DNA of 64,000 bases from Streptomyces sp. NBC_00878 (GTDB lineage Bacteria > Actinomycetota > Actinomycetes > Streptomycetales > Streptomycetaceae). Where the stretch lies: the NCBI RefSeq assembly GCF_026341515.1, contig NZ_JAPEOK010000001.1, positions 2,108,001 through 2,172,000 on the forward strand. Reading direction: 5' to 3'. Shown here piece after piece: positions 54,267 to 63,179 of the stretch. Under the pieces are notes generated by a model, which was given only the letters and a program-made list of their open reading frames with translations, was not told the origin of the DNA and made no database searches. Made by a program: the position numbers and the translations under genes. The first letter of the stretch is position 1. Every line of letters starts with the position of its first letter.

Positions 54267-54869
54267 TCAGACCGCCTCTCCCTGCCGGGCGGCCGCCAGG
54301 CGGACCGCGTCCATGATCTTCTCGTAGCCGGTGCAGCGGCAGAGGTTGCCCGACAACGCCTCGCGGATGTCCCCGTCGCTCGGGGTCGGGTTGCGCTCCA
54401 GCATCTCGTCGGCGGCGACCAGCAGGCCGGGCGTGCAGAATCCGCACTGGACGGCGCCGGCGTCGATGAACGCCTGCTGGATCGGGGAGAGTTCGGCATC
54501 CCCGCCCGTCTGGGAGTCCGAAGGCCTGGCCTCCCATTGTTTCGCCGCGTCCAGGGGCGTACCGCAGGATCCGGAGCCTGTGGAGCCTCCGGAGGCGCAA
54601 CTCCCGTGCTCCGCACGCTGTTTGGCGAAGTCGGCGAGGCCCTCGACCGTGACCACCTCGCGGCCCTCGACCTGGCCGGCCGCGACCAGACACGAACACA
54701 CCGGTACGCCGTCGAGGCGGACCGTGCAGGAGCCGCACTCGCCCTGCTCGCAGGCGTTCTTGGAACCGGGCAGGCCCATGCGCTCGCGCAGGACGTAGAG
54801 CAGGCTCTCGCCCTCCCAGACGTCGTCGGCTTCCTGCGGACGGCCGTTGACCGTGAAATTGACGCGCAT
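54267..54869 (-). CDS. Xanthine dehydrogenase, 2Fe-2S subunit, with inserted loop
   Basis: A 200-residue iron-sulfur subunit. Cluster motifs are ACEQGECGSCTVRLDGVPVCSC and CGFCTPGLLV with GNLCRCTGYEKIMDAVRLA. An insert of about 40 residues (GSCASGGSTGSGSCGTPLD and following, between EGLADFAKQ and LSPIQQAFIDAG) is not part of the usual fold and adds two Cys residues; it is Ser/Gly-rich and likely flexible. The ATG overlaps the FAD-subunit stop (TAATG). No Tat signal is present, so the enzyme is cytosolic. Confidence 0.9.
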   Translation of the reverse strand: MRVNFTVNGRPQEADDVWEGESLLYVLRERMGLPGSKNACEQGECGSCTVRLDGVPVCSCLVAAGQVEGREVVTVEGLADFAKQRAEHGSCASGGSTGSGSCGTPLDAAKQWEARPSDSQTGGDAELSPIQQAFIDAGAVQCGFCTPGLLVAADEMLERNPTPSDGDIREALSGNLCRCTGYEKIMDAVRLAAARQGEAV

Positions 54870-55759
54870 TACGCGACTCCCTCCGTGCGGGCGGCGGTGC
54901 CGCGGTACGACTCCCAGGTCCAGGTCAGCGTGCGGCGGGCCATGATGCCGACCGCGTGGCGGCGGTAGCTCGCCGTGCCCCGGACGTCGTCGATCGGGCT
55001 GCAGGCGGCCGAGCACAGCTCCGCGAACTGCTTGGCGACCGACGGGGTGATGATCCTGCCGTTGTCCCAGAAGCCGCCCTCTTCGAGCGCCGCGTTCAGG
55101 AACTCCTCGGCCGCCTTGGCCCGTACGGGTGTGGGCGCGGCCGAGCCGATGCCGGTGCGGACCGTGCGGGTGGCGGGGTGCAGGGCCAGGCCGAAGGCGC
55201 AGACCGCGATCACCATGGCGTTGCGGGTGCCGACCTTCGAGAACTGCTGCGGGCCGTCGGCCTTCTTGATGTGGACGGCCCTGATGAGCTCGTCGGGAGC
55301 GAGCGCGTTGCGCTTCACGCCGGTGTAGAACTCGTCGATCGGGATCAGCCGCGTGCCTCGTACGGACTGGGCCTCGACCTCGGCACCTGCCGCGAGGAGG
55401 GCGGGGTGGGCGTCACCTGCCGGGGAGGCGGTGCCGAGGTTGCCGCCGACGCCGCCACGGTTGCGGATCTGCGGGGAGGCCACCGTGTGGGAGGCCAGGG
55501 CCAGGCCGGGCAGCTCGCCGCGCAGCCGCTCCATGATCGCCGTGTACGGGACCGAGGCACCGAGCCGGACGGACTCCTCGCCGACCTCCCACTCGTCCAG
55601 CTCGCCGATGCGGTTCAGGTCCAGCAGGTACTCGGGCCTGCGGTGGTCGAAGTTGATCTCGACCATCACATCGGTGCCACCCGCAATCGGCACAGCGGTG
55701 GGGTGCTCGGCCTTCGCGGCGAGCGCCTCCTCCCAGCTGGCGGGGCGAAGGAAGTCCAT
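54869..55759 (-). CDS. Xanthine dehydrogenase, FAD subunit
   Basis: A 296-residue FAD subunit. FAD-binding motifs are PIAGGTDVMVEINFDHRRPEYLLDL and IRNRGGVGGNLGTASPAGDAHPALLA. Unlike the PaoB-like subunit at 45354-46328 it lacks the extra cysteine insert, as expected for classical xanthine dehydrogenase. It is the first gene of the dehydrogenase operon. It is divergent from the PucR gene across 405 bp. Confidence 0.92.
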   Translation of the reverse strand: MDFLRPASWEEALAAKAEHPTAVPIAGGTDVMVEINFDHRRPEYLLDLNRIGELDEWEVGEESVRLGASVPYTAIMERLRGELPGLALASHTVASPQIRNRGGVGGNLGTASPAGDAHPALLAAGAEVEAQSVRGTRLIPIDEFYTGVKRNALAPDELIRAVHIKKADGPQQFSKVGTRNAMVIAVCAFGLALHPATRTVRTGIGSAAPTPVRAKAAEEFLNAALEEGGFWDNGRIITPSVAKQFAELCSAACSPIDDVRGTASYRRHAVGIMARRTLTWTWESYRGTAARTEGVA

Positions 55760-56164
55760 GACCGGCTCTCTTCTTCGTCTCGTGGATGGTTCTGTTCAAG
55801 CCAGATCGGGTGCGGCGGGCCCGGCTCGTTCATGAGTTGTTCACGTGGGTTGACATCAGTACACAGTGCCGTCCGGCACACGGGTCAGTCACGGAAACCA
55901 TGAAGGAGTTGGCTGGCCAGGGTGCGCATCTTGTAGATTCGTATGAACGGAGGTCATCAGTAACCCCGCCGTCTTCCTTTGGAAGCATTGAGCACAGCCC
56001 TCTGAAAGCATCGAACACCGTCCTCCGGACCCCTCGGGGCCTTCGGGCCTTTCGGACCCGCTCTGCCGAGCCCGGGGACCCCGTGTGGCGGGCCCCGCTC
56101 TCCGGCCCCGTCAGGGACCATCCAGATCCATCGTAGATTTCGAGACAGAACGGCGGCGACGAGA
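55760..56164. other. Divergent intergenic region between xanthine dehydrogenase and PucR (405 bp)
   Basis: This gap must hold the operon and pucR promoters. GTAGATTCGTATGAACGG (about 55933) and GTAGATTTCGAGACAGAACG (about 56134) share the TAGATT...GAACGG pattern and are weak candidates for a regulator site. No gene is seen. Confidence 0.45.
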
Positions 56165-57865
56165 ATGCGGCTGCGCGCACTGCTGGACACGGACGCGCTG
56201 GGCCTGCGGCTGCTCGGTGGCGAGGACGAGCTGGACCGCACGGTCCGTGGCGTGATGACCACGGACCTGCGGGACCCGAGCCGCTATCTCTCGGGCGGCG
56301 AGCTGGTCCTCACCGGGCTCGCCTGGCGCCGCGACGCCACCGACTCCGAGCCCTTCGTACGCATCCTCACGGGCGCCGGGGTGACCGCGCTGGCCGCGGG
56401 CGAGGCCGAGCTGGGCCGCGTGCCGGAGGACCTGGTGGCGGCGTGTGCGCGGCACCGGCTGCCGTTGTTCGCCGTCAACGAGTCGGTGGCCTTCGCGACG
56501 ATCACCGAGCACGTCGTACGGCAGGTGTCGGGCGAGCGCGCCGGGGATCTGGCGGCCGTGGTGGACCGGCACCGCCGGATGATGACCTCGGGTCCCGCGG
56601 GCGGCGGCCCGGACGTGGTCCTCGACCTGCTCGGTTCCGACCTGGATCTGCGGGCCTGGGTGCTCTCCCCCGCCGGGCGCCTCATCGCGGGCTCGCACCT
56701 CGCCGAGCCGGGGCTGCCGTCCGGGGTGTGCGCGGCGCTGGCCGGCGAGCACCTGGCGGCGGTCCGTACCGGGCGGCGCGGTCCGCACCGGGTGGCGGTG
56801 GGCGGCACGACGTACTCGCTCTTCCCGGTCCGCAGCACCGTCCGGGGCACGGCGGGCGCGGCAGGCACCACGGGCACGGCAGGCGTGCGGGACGTCCGCG
56901 AGACCGTCCTGTCGGACTGGCTGCTCGCGGTCGAGGCCGACGCCGGGGACTGGCCGGCGGAGCGGCTCGACCTGCTGGAGGGCGTGACCCAGCTGATCTC
57001 CGTCGAGCGGGACCGGCGGGACGCGGCGCGCACCGTGCGGCGGCGGCTCGCGCAGGAGGTCCTGGAGCTGGTGCAGACCGGTGCCGCGCCCGGCGAGATC
57101 GCGGCCCGGCTGCGGGTCGCGGCGCCCGTACTGCTGCCGGGGCTCGGCGCGGCCCCGCACTGGCAGGTCGTGGTCGCCCGGGTCGAGTGGGACGGCGGGG
57201 AGATCGAGGGCGGCCCGGTGGCCCAGTCACTCCTGGAGGAGATCCTCGTCGACCCGCTGTCGGCGGGCCCCGAGCCGTCCGACCGCATCGCGGTAGCCCA
57301 CACGGGTGACGAGGCCATCGCGCTCGTGCCGCTCCCCGCGGTTTCCTCGGAGCACGACGGCTCGGAAGCCGGGCTGCACGCGGACACACTGCTGGAGGCC
57401 GTACGCGATCCGCTGTCGGCGGGCCTCGACGACGACGGGCGGCTCACGCTCGGCGTCAGCGCCTGCGTGCACTCGGCGGAGGGGCTGCGCGGCGCCCTGG
57501 AAGAGGCCAGGCACGCGCGCCGGGTCGCCGCGGCGCGGCCCGGCCGGGTGTGCGCGGCCGGGCACCAGGAGCTGGCGTCCCACGTCCTGCTCCTGCCCTT
57601 CGTGCCCGACGACGTGCGTCGCGCCTTCACCGCGCGGCTCCTCGATCCCCTCCGCGAGTACGACCGGCGCCACCGGGCCGAGCTGATCCCGACCCTGGAG
57701 GCGTTCCTCGACTGCGACGGCTCCTGGACCCGCTGCGCGGCCCGTCTGCACCTGCACGTCAACACGCTGCGCTACCGGGTGGGACGCATCGAGCAGTTGA
57801 CGAGTCGCGATCTTTCGCGGCTGGAGGACAAGCTGGACTTCTTCCTCGCATTGCGGATGAGCTGA
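56165..57865 (+). CDS. pucR: PucR-family purine catabolism regulator
   Basis: A 566-residue PucR regulator. The N-terminal PucR domain (about 1-125: LRLLGGEDELDRTVRGVMTTDLRDPSRYLSGGELVLTGLAW) precedes a GGDEF-like/CdaR middle. A C-terminal PucR HTH (about 505-560) shows LEAFLDCDGSWTRCAARLHLHVNTLRYRVGRIEQLT. PucR proteins control purine degradation genes in response to an intermediate. It is divergent from the xanthine dehydrogenase genes, a strong context match. The ATG at 56165 has no strong ribosome site. Confidence 0.92.
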   Translation: MRLRALLDTDALGLRLLGGEDELDRTVRGVMTTDLRDPSRYLSGGELVLTGLAWRRDATDSEPFVRILTGAGVTALAAGEAELGRVPEDLVAACARHRLPLFAVNESVAFATITEHVVRQVSGERAGDLAAVVDRHRRMMTSGPAGGGPDVVLDLLGSDLDLRAWVLSPAGRLIAGSHLAEPGLPSGVCAALAGEHLAAVRTGRRGPHRVAVGGTTYSLFPVRSTVRGTAGAAGTTGTAGVRDVRETVLSDWLLAVEADAGDWPAERLDLLEGVTQLISVERDRRDAARTVRRRLAQEVLELVQTGAAPGEIAARLRVAAPVLLPGLGAAPHWQVVVARVEWDGGEIEGGPVAQSLLEEILVDPLSAGPEPSDRIAVAHTGDEAIALVPLPAVSSEHDGSEAGLHADTLLEAVRDPLSAGLDDDGRLTLGVSACVHSAEGLRGALEEARHARRVAAARPGRVCAAGHQELASHVLLLPFVPDDVRRAFTARLLDPLREYDRRHRAELIPTLEAFLDCDGSWTRCAARLHLHVNTLRYRVGRIEQLTSRDLSRLEDKLDFFLALRMS

Positions 57866-58029
57866 GGTCACAAGGGTGCCGGGCGGGTGGCGCCAAGTGT
57901 CCACGCCGCCGCACCGCTTGTCCCACGACTTTGTGAAATCCTTCACCCACCCCCTTGGCCGGGCGAGCGGATTCGTGCTGAGATGCCGCCACCACTCAAC
58001 AGCTCAATGGCGTGCTCGGGGAGGGCAAC

Positions 58030-58803
58030 GTGGCGCATACCGCCATGTCTGGTTCCGGAACCACTGCAGGGGACGATCCACTCCAGACCGCGGTGTGGCG
58101 GCTTCGCTCACGGGCCTGCTGGGCCGACGCGGCCGCGCTCCTCGAACCGCGCACCGCGCCGGCCGCGCTCCAGCGGGCCTCGCTCCTCGTCGAGCGGTGC
58201 CTCTACACCGAGCAGGGGTGGGCGGAGGCGGAGGACGCGCTGCGTACGGCGGAGGCACTGGCCCAGTCCGACGACGAGCGGGGCGCCGCCGCCTGCGAGC
58301 GCGGGCAGCTCGCGTACGCGTCCACGCTGCTCGCCGTGCGCGACCGGGCCGACGAGGCACGGGCCGCGCTCGGCCGCGCCGCCGCGCTGATCGCACCCGG
58401 CGCTCCGGGCCGGGCCCTGCTCGACTTCCGGCGCGGGCTGCTCGCCGAGAACCTCGCCCGGTCCCCGCAGTCCGCGCGCGCCGCCTACCGCCGCGCCCAC
58501 GCCGGTGCCACCGCCCAGGACGACTCCCTCCTGCTGTCGTTCACCTGGCGCCACCTCGCCGGACTCGCCCTGCGCGACGGCGAGTTGACGGAGGCCAGGC
58601 ACGGCTTCGGCGAATCCCTGCGCATCCGGGAGGAGTTGGGCTACCTGGTGGGTACGGCTCCGGCGCTGGCGTCACTGGCCGACGCGGAGACCGAGCCGGA
58701 GGCCTCCCGCCTACGGGCCGAGGCGGGACGGCTGTTCCGCCTCCTGGGCGGCGTACCCACCTGGCTGGCGGACCAGCTGAACCCACCGGCGGCAACGGCC
58801 TAG
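58030..58803 (+). CDS. Helical-repeat (TPR-like) protein
   Basis: A 257-residue all-helical protein rich in Ala, Leu, Arg and Glu, with TPR-like repeats (ERCLYTEQGWAEAEDALRTAEALAQ, DRADEARAALGRAAALI, GELTEARHGFGESLRIREELGY). No other domain is seen. GGGAGGG precedes the GTG at 58030. The function is unknown; TPR-like proteins usually bind partner proteins. It is convergent with the GntR gene across a 13-bp stem terminator. Confidence 0.75.
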   Translation: MAHTAMSGSGTTAGDDPLQTAVWRLRSRACWADAAALLEPRTAPAALQRASLLVERCLYTEQGWAEAEDALRTAEALAQSDDERGAAACERGQLAYASTLLAVRDRADEARAALGRAAALIAPGAPGRALLDFRRGLLAENLARSPQSARAAYRRAHAGATAQDDSLLLSFTWRHLAGLALRDGELTEARHGFGESLRIREELGYLVGTAPALASLADAETEPEASRLRAEAGRLFRLLGGVPTWLADQLNPPAATA

Positions 58804-58819
58804 GGACTTGAGTGACCTG

Positions 58820-58855
58820 AGCCCCGCGCCCCGAGTCGCAATGGGGCGCGGGGCT
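58820..58855. terminator. Bidirectional terminator (13-bp stem)
   Basis: AGCCCCGCGCCCC and GGGGCGCGGGGCT flank a 10-nt loop between convergent genes. Confidence 0.8.
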
Positions 58856-58955
58856 GTGACATGTGCGGCTCCGCCGCGTGGGCGCGACCAGCCCTCACGC
58901 ACCCGCGCACGGAACACAATCCGGCGGCAGCCACAGGACACACCCCGGCGAGCGC

Positions 58956-60140
58956 TCACATACTGACGAAGTGCTCCCGCAACAGCGCTTCAACCGCCGA
59001 GTGGTCCTCGGCGGACAGCGCGTCCAGCAGGGCAATGTGCTGCGCCGCGTCCGCCATCAGTTCGAGGCGGTCGCGCGCGGTGGGGCTGCCGCCGAGGGGC
59101 CACTGCGCCCGCCGGTGGAGTTCGTCCGCGATGCGGACGAGCTGCTCGTTGCCCGCGAGGCCGAGGAGCGCCCGATGGAAGTCGCGATCGGCCTCGGCGT
59201 ACGTCGCCCGGCAGCCGGCGGCCGCCGCCCGGGCCGTCTCCTCCGCGAGGGGGCGCATGTCGTCCCAGTGGTCGGCCGGCAGCGTGCGGGCCAGGCGCAA
59301 CAGCACGGGCGCCTCGATCAGCCCGCGGATCTCGGCGAGTTCGGCCAGCTCGCGGGCGCCGCGCTGGACGACGCGGAAGCCCCGGTTCGGTACGACCTCC
59401 ACGGCGCCCTCGACGGCGAGCTGCTGCATGGCCTCGCGCACGGGGGTCGCCGAGACGCCGAAGCTCTCGCCGAGCGCGGGGGCGGAGTAGACCTCACCGG
59501 GAGCGAGTTCGCCGCTCACGAGGGCGGCCCGCAGTGCGTCGAGGATCTGGCCGCGGACGGACGCCCGCTGGATCACGGGGCGGGTGGCCGGGGGCACGGC
59601 GGGCGTACGGGCCGCGGGGACGCCCCGATCGCCCCGGTCGCCCCGATCGCCGGGTGTGTCGAAGCCCCGGTGCGTGGCAGGGCCGGGGGCGGGGGCGGCA
59701 CGGCCTCCGGAGCCACCTCGGGCCGCGGCTCCCGGCGCATCCGCCGAGGCCGGGAGCCCATCCCGCGTCACCCTCGGCTGCGGGATCGGGGTCTCACTGT
59801 GCGTGTGCTCCCCGCGAGCCGCGTGCTCGACGGGGGCGGGCGCAGGTGCGGATGCGGGTGCGGGTGCGGGACCGGGGGCGGAAGCAGGAGCTGAAGCCGC
59901 GCCGACAGGTGCGGCGGCATCCCGCGGGACGCCTTCGCCGTACGCCCGGCCCGCCACCCCGTTGGCCCGGCGCTCCCTGCCCTCCCGACCGTCCCTGTCC
60001 TCCCGGCCCTCCCGGCCCTCGTCCGCCGCTCGGGCCTGCGCCTGCGCGGGTACCCGTGGCGCCGCCGACCCAGGGTCGGTTTCCGAAGGGTCTCCTGCGG
60101 ATGCGGAGCCGTACGCCTCGCGCGAACCGGCCTTCTCCAC
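58956..60140 (-). CDS. GntR-family (FCD-type) regulator with long disordered N-terminal arm
   Basis: A 394-residue FadR/FCD-type GntR regulator. The wHTH (about residues 195-255) reads RGQILDALRAALVSGELAPGEVYS and ALGESFGVSATPVREAMQQLAVEGAVEVVP. The FCD domain follows (IEAPVLLRLARTLPADHWDDM, EADRDFHRALLGLAGNEQLVRIADELHRR), with metal-ligand His residues. The first 190 or so residues are of low complexity (Ala/Pro, then Arg/Glu/Gly, then DRGDRGDRG repeats) and unlike the 10-20 residues usual before the HTH. The GTG at 60140, with GGAGG upstream, keeps this arm in frame. It is divergent from an iron-box gene 140 bp away. Confidence 0.85.
   Translation of the reverse strand: MEKAGSREAYGSASAGDPSETDPGSAAPRVPAQAQARAADEGREGREDRDGREGRERRANGVAGRAYGEGVPRDAAAPVGAASAPASAPGPAPAPASAPAPAPVEHAARGEHTHSETPIPQPRVTRDGLPASADAPGAAARGGSGGRAAPAPGPATHRGFDTPGDRGDRGDRGVPAARTPAVPPATRPVIQRASVRGQILDALRAALVSGELAPGEVYSAPALGESFGVSATPVREAMQQLAVEGAVEVVPNRGFRVVQRGARELAELAEIRGLIEAPVLLRLARTLPADHWDDMRPLAEETARAAAAGCRATYAEADRDFHRALLGLAGNEQLVRIADELHRRAQWPLGGSPTARDRLELMADAAQHIALLDALSAEDHSAVEALLREHFVSM
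59600..60090. repeat. Low-complexity tandem repeats in the GntR gene
   Basis: Several short repeats encode the N-terminal arm: CGCCCCGATC-type units (DRGDRG), GGTGCGGGTGCG units (Pro-Ala), and CCCTCCCGG/GTCCCTGTC-like units (Arg-Glu-Gly). All stay in frame. Confidence 0.7.
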
Positions 60141-60234
60141 GGGAGCCTCCTCCAGAACGGGCGGTGGTGGTGAGTATTTCGGGCGGGGTACGGAGCGACC
60201 CCGACAGAACAGGGTAAACCTCGACCCTATCGGG

Positions 60235-60253
60235 TAAGGTAAGCCTAACCTGC
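60235..60253. promoter_or_regulatory. Iron box (DmdR/IdeR-type operator)
   Basis: TAAGGTAAGCCTAACCTGC closely matches the 19-bp iron-box pattern TTAGGTTAGGCTxACCTAA on the opposite strand. It lies 28 bp upstream of the ferric-reductase-like start, implying repression under iron sufficiency. Confidence 0.8.
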
Positions 60254-60280
60254 AACTGAACACGGAACGGGGTCCCTTGC

Positions 60281-61177
60281 ATGTCCGCTCCCGCCCCGGC
60301 CGAGACCCCGCCCGGCGCAGAGGTGCACCCGGTCGGCTCGGCCCTCACAGCGGCGTACGCGCGGATGACCGAGGTACTCCCGGCCCTGGGTGTCACAGAG
60401 CTCGCGCCGGACGAAGCGGCCCCGACGGGCGGCGGGAGGATCGCCGTCGCCGGGCTCGCGGAAGGCGGCGCCGACCTCGACGCGTTCCTCGCGTGGGACG
60501 ACGCACAGGTGCTCAGGGACCACGGACGGCGGGCCCGCCCGGACGTCATCGCCACCTTCGGCCTGCACCGATACGCCTGGCCGGCCTGTCTGCTGATCAC
60601 GGTGCCGTGGTTTCTGCTGCGCCGGGTCCCCCGCTTTCCCGTGGAGCACGTCACCTTCCAGCGCATGCCCGGCCGTATCGCCGTACGCGTCGGCGAGTTC
60701 GCCTGTCTGCCGGACGACCCGGCGGCCGCGCTGCCCGGCGCCCGTGTCGTCCGCGACGAGGAGGCCCTGCGCGCGGCGGCACGGTCCGCCGTGGCCGAGC
60801 ACCTGGAACCGCTCCTCCGCGCGTTCGGGCCACGGACGCGCCGCCGGGGCCACGCCCTGTGGGGCATGGCGACGGACGAGGTCGTCGAGAGTCTCTGGTA
60901 CGTCGCCGGTCTCCTGGGCGAGCAGCGGCGCGCGCGGGACGAGCTGGAGCGGCTGTTTCCCGGCACGACCATGCCGTACGTCGGCACGGCCGCGTTCCGC
61001 GAGGTGACCGGTCCGAACGGCGAGTGCCTGTCCACGCGCGACCGGGCGAGCTGCTGCTTCTACTACACGCTCGACGCCGAGGACACCTGCGCCAACTGCC
61101 CGCGCAACTCGGAGGCGGTCCGCATCGCGAAGCTGACGGCGGAGGCGTCCGCAGCGGCGGAGGCGGCAACGGGCTGA
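60281..61177 (+). CDS. Ferric iron reductase (FhuF-like) 2Fe-2S protein
   Basis: A 298-residue protein of the FhuF-like ferric reductase family. The C-terminal cluster motif is CCFYYTLDAEDTCANCPR with the expected CC-x10-C-x2-C pattern, which binds a 2Fe-2S cluster. Upstream, FGLHRYAWPACLLITVPWFLLRRVP and SLWYVAGLLGEQ are family features. FhuF reduces iron in siderophores after uptake in the cytosol. The iron box at 60235-60253 fits this role. No siderophore biosynthesis genes adjoin it in the window. Confidence 0.9.
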   Translation: MSAPAPAETPPGAEVHPVGSALTAAYARMTEVLPALGVTELAPDEAAPTGGGRIAVAGLAEGGADLDAFLAWDDAQVLRDHGRRARPDVIATFGLHRYAWPACLLITVPWFLLRRVPRFPVEHVTFQRMPGRIAVRVGEFACLPDDPAAALPGARVVRDEEALRAAARSAVAEHLEPLLRAFGPRTRRRGHALWGMATDEVVESLWYVAGLLGEQRRARDELERLFPGTTMPYVGTAAFREVTGPNGECLSTRDRASCCFYYTLDAEDTCANCPRNSEAVRIAKLTAEASAAAEAATG

Positions 61178-61570
61178 GGCTGCGACAGCGAGCTGACGCG
61201 GCGGCAAGCGAGCTGACGCGGAGACATCGGAATGACACCGTGACCATGGACCGAGTCGAACCGAGTCCGCGTCACATAAGATCAACTCGCCACAGCACCA
61301 GGCACCTTGGTCACGCCCCGGCAGCACCTTTGGTTACGGTCGATTCACAGAATCCTCACTTGCCGCAAGAACTTTCCGTGGAACCACCCGTAAGGGTAAT
61401 CTAACTCGAACTCAACTCCCGCTCCTCACGCGGCAGTTCGAGCAGAATGCCGTCCTCGCGCATACCCTTGCACTCCCTTGGCGGCCTCTTGCCCCGAAAC
61501 CCTCTGAGGACGCACGGGATTGGGCCACTATGACGGGCGTTACGCCCTATCCCAATGCAAGGGACCCCAG
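61178..61570. other. Intergenic region upstream of the DUF2637 gene (393 bp)
   Basis: No gene is seen. Direct repeats of GCGAGCTGACGCGG occur near 61190-61220. A hairpin, ATTGGG (61519-61524) with CCCAAT (61551-61556) enclosing GGGCG-tta-CGCCC, lies right before the ribosome site of the next gene and may affect its translation. Confidence 0.5.
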
Positions 61571-62605
61571 ATGAGACTGACCGACATATCGCTGAACTGG
61601 CTGCTTCCCGGCGCCGTGCTGCTCCTGGGCCTGCTGGCGGCGGTTGCGGTGCTCGCGCGTGGAAAGCGCGCCGGGGAGAAGACCCACGCCGACGACTCGT
61701 GGGAGCGCACCGAAGAGCGCCGCAGGCGCAAGGAGGCCGTCTACGGCACCGCCTCCTACGTACTGCTCTTCTGCTGTGCCGCGGTCGCTGCCGCGCTCTC
61801 CTTCCACGGACTGGTCGGCTTCGGCGAGCAGAACCTGAACCTCTCCGGCGGCTGGCAGTACCTGGTGCCGTTCGGCCTGGACGGCGCGGCCATGTTCTGC
61901 TCCGTCCTCGCGGTGCGCGAGGCCAGCCACGGTGACGCGGCGCTCGGCTCCCGGATACTCGTGTGGACGTTCGCGGCCGCCGCCGCCTGGTTCAACTGGG
62001 TGCACGCCCCCAGGGGCCTCGACCACGCGGGTGCCCCCCACTTCTTCGCCGGCATGTCCCTGTCCGCCGCCGTCCTCTTCGACCGCGCGCTGAAGCAGAC
62101 CCGCCGTGCCGCGCTGCGCGAGCAGGGCCTGGTGCCCCGGCCGCTGCCGCAGATCCGGATCGTACGGTGGCTGCGTGCCCCGCGTGAGACCTACGGCGCC
62201 TGGTCGCTGATGCTGCTCGAGAACGTGCGCAGCCTGGACGAGGCGGTCGAGGAAGTCCGTGAGGACAAGCGGGAGAAGGAGCAGAACCGCCTGCGTCGGC
62301 GCGACCAGGAGAAGCTGGACCGTGCCCGCATCAAGGCGATCACCCGCGGCCACCGCGGAATGATCGGCCGCGGTGGCCGTCAGGCGGAACTCCAGCCGGC
62401 CCAAGCGGCCACCCAGGTCGCCGCGGAGCCTGCCATATCAACGCCGGAACTACCCGCCCGCGCCGCCCGGCCCTCGTTGCAGCCCGTCCGCCGAGGGACT
62501 GAGTCCTCGACGGTCGATCTCACCGCGGAGGACGACACAATGGCGCTCCCCCGACTCGACTCCCTCGAGCGCAAGCTGAAGGACCTGGAGCAGCAGTTCG
62601 GCTGA
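61571..62605 (+). CDS. DUF2637 (Spd-like) membrane protein
   Basis: A 344-residue protein with about five transmembrane helices in the first 190 residues (LNWLLPGAVLLLGLLAAVAVLA, ASYVLLFCCAAVAAALSFHGLV, YLVPFGLDGAAMFCSVLAV, ILVWTFAAAAAWFNWVHA, FFAGMSLSAAVLFDRAL), then a long charged tail (EDKREKEQNRLRRRDQEKLDRARIK) and a C-terminal helix. DUF2637 proteins occur in actinomycete plasmids and chromosomes, some near transfer/spread (Spd) genes; the function is unproven. CAAGGGACC precedes the ATG at 61571. It ends at a strong bidirectional terminator. Confidence 0.85.
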   Translation: MRLTDISLNWLLPGAVLLLGLLAAVAVLARGKRAGEKTHADDSWERTEERRRRKEAVYGTASYVLLFCCAAVAAALSFHGLVGFGEQNLNLSGGWQYLVPFGLDGAAMFCSVLAVREASHGDAALGSRILVWTFAAAAAWFNWVHAPRGLDHAGAPHFFAGMSLSAAVLFDRALKQTRRAALREQGLVPRPLPQIRIVRWLRAPRETYGAWSLMLLENVRSLDEAVEEVREDKREKEQNRLRRRDQEKLDRARIKAITRGHRGMIGRGGRQAELQPAQAATQVAAEPAISTPELPARAARPSLQPVRRGTESSTVDLTAEDDTMALPRLDSLERKLKDLEQQFG

Positions 62606-62635
62606 TCCGGACCGAGGCCGCCCGAGGCCTCAACT

Positions 62636-62676
62636 CTGGACGGGGGCACGGCAGTTCATGCCGTGCCCCCGTCCAG
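62636..62676. terminator. Bidirectional terminator (17-bp stem)
   Basis: CTGGACGGGGGCACGGC and GCCGTGCCCCCGTCCAG form a perfect stem with a 7-nt loop between convergent genes. A TTTC run follows on the plus strand. Confidence 0.9.
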
Positions 62677-62678
62677 TT

Positions 62679-63179
62679 TCAGGTCGCCGCCCCGTCCAGT
62701 TCGAACCACACCGCCTTCCCCACCCCGTGCACCCGTACCCCCCACGCGTCCGCGAGGGACTGCACCAGGATCAGGCCTCTGCCGTGCGTACCGTCGTCGG
62801 CGTTCGGTACCCGCAGTCTCGGCCTGTGTGCCACGAAGTCCCGTACTTCCACCCGGAGTCCGCGCGGGCCGACCGTGGCAGTCAGCAGTGCGTCGTAGTT
62901 GGTGTGTATGAGGGCGTTGGTGACGAGTTCGCTGGTCAGCAGCTCCGCTATCTCGGATCGTCCGGGCCGCCCCCAGGGGGCGAGCAGGTCCCGCAGCGCC
63001 CTGCGGACCTGCGGCACCGCCCGTAGGTCGCAGCGCCCGAGCCTCAGCCTGAGCTGTGGAAAGCCGTGCTGGTCGGTCGCTCCGTCCGCCGCGCCCTCCG
63101 CCGTCTTGGTCGTCTTCACCGTCTTCGCCGAGAAGGCCCCGGATACCACGGGACCGCCTCCTCGTGCCTGCCTCTTCAT
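62679..63179 (-). CDS. RsbW-like ATP-binding (HATPase) protein
   Basis: A 166-residue GHKL ATPase of the small anti-sigma-factor type. The N-box reads ELVTNALIHTNYDA and the G-box NADDGTHGRGLILVQSLADAWGV. Such proteins phosphorylate or bind anti-sigma antagonists, but no partner gene adjoins it. The reading from the ATG at 63179 has a poorly conserved head (about residues 1-45). Streptomyces carry many such orphan kinases, which act in the cytosol. Confidence 0.85.
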   Translation of the reverse strand: MKRQARGGGPVVSGAFSAKTVKTTKTAEGAADGATDQHGFPQLRLRLGRCDLRAVPQVRRALRDLLAPWGRPGRSEIAELLTSELVTNALIHTNYDALLTATVGPRGLRVEVRDFVAHRPRLRVPNADDGTHGRGLILVQSLADAWGVRVHGVGKAVWFELDGAAT

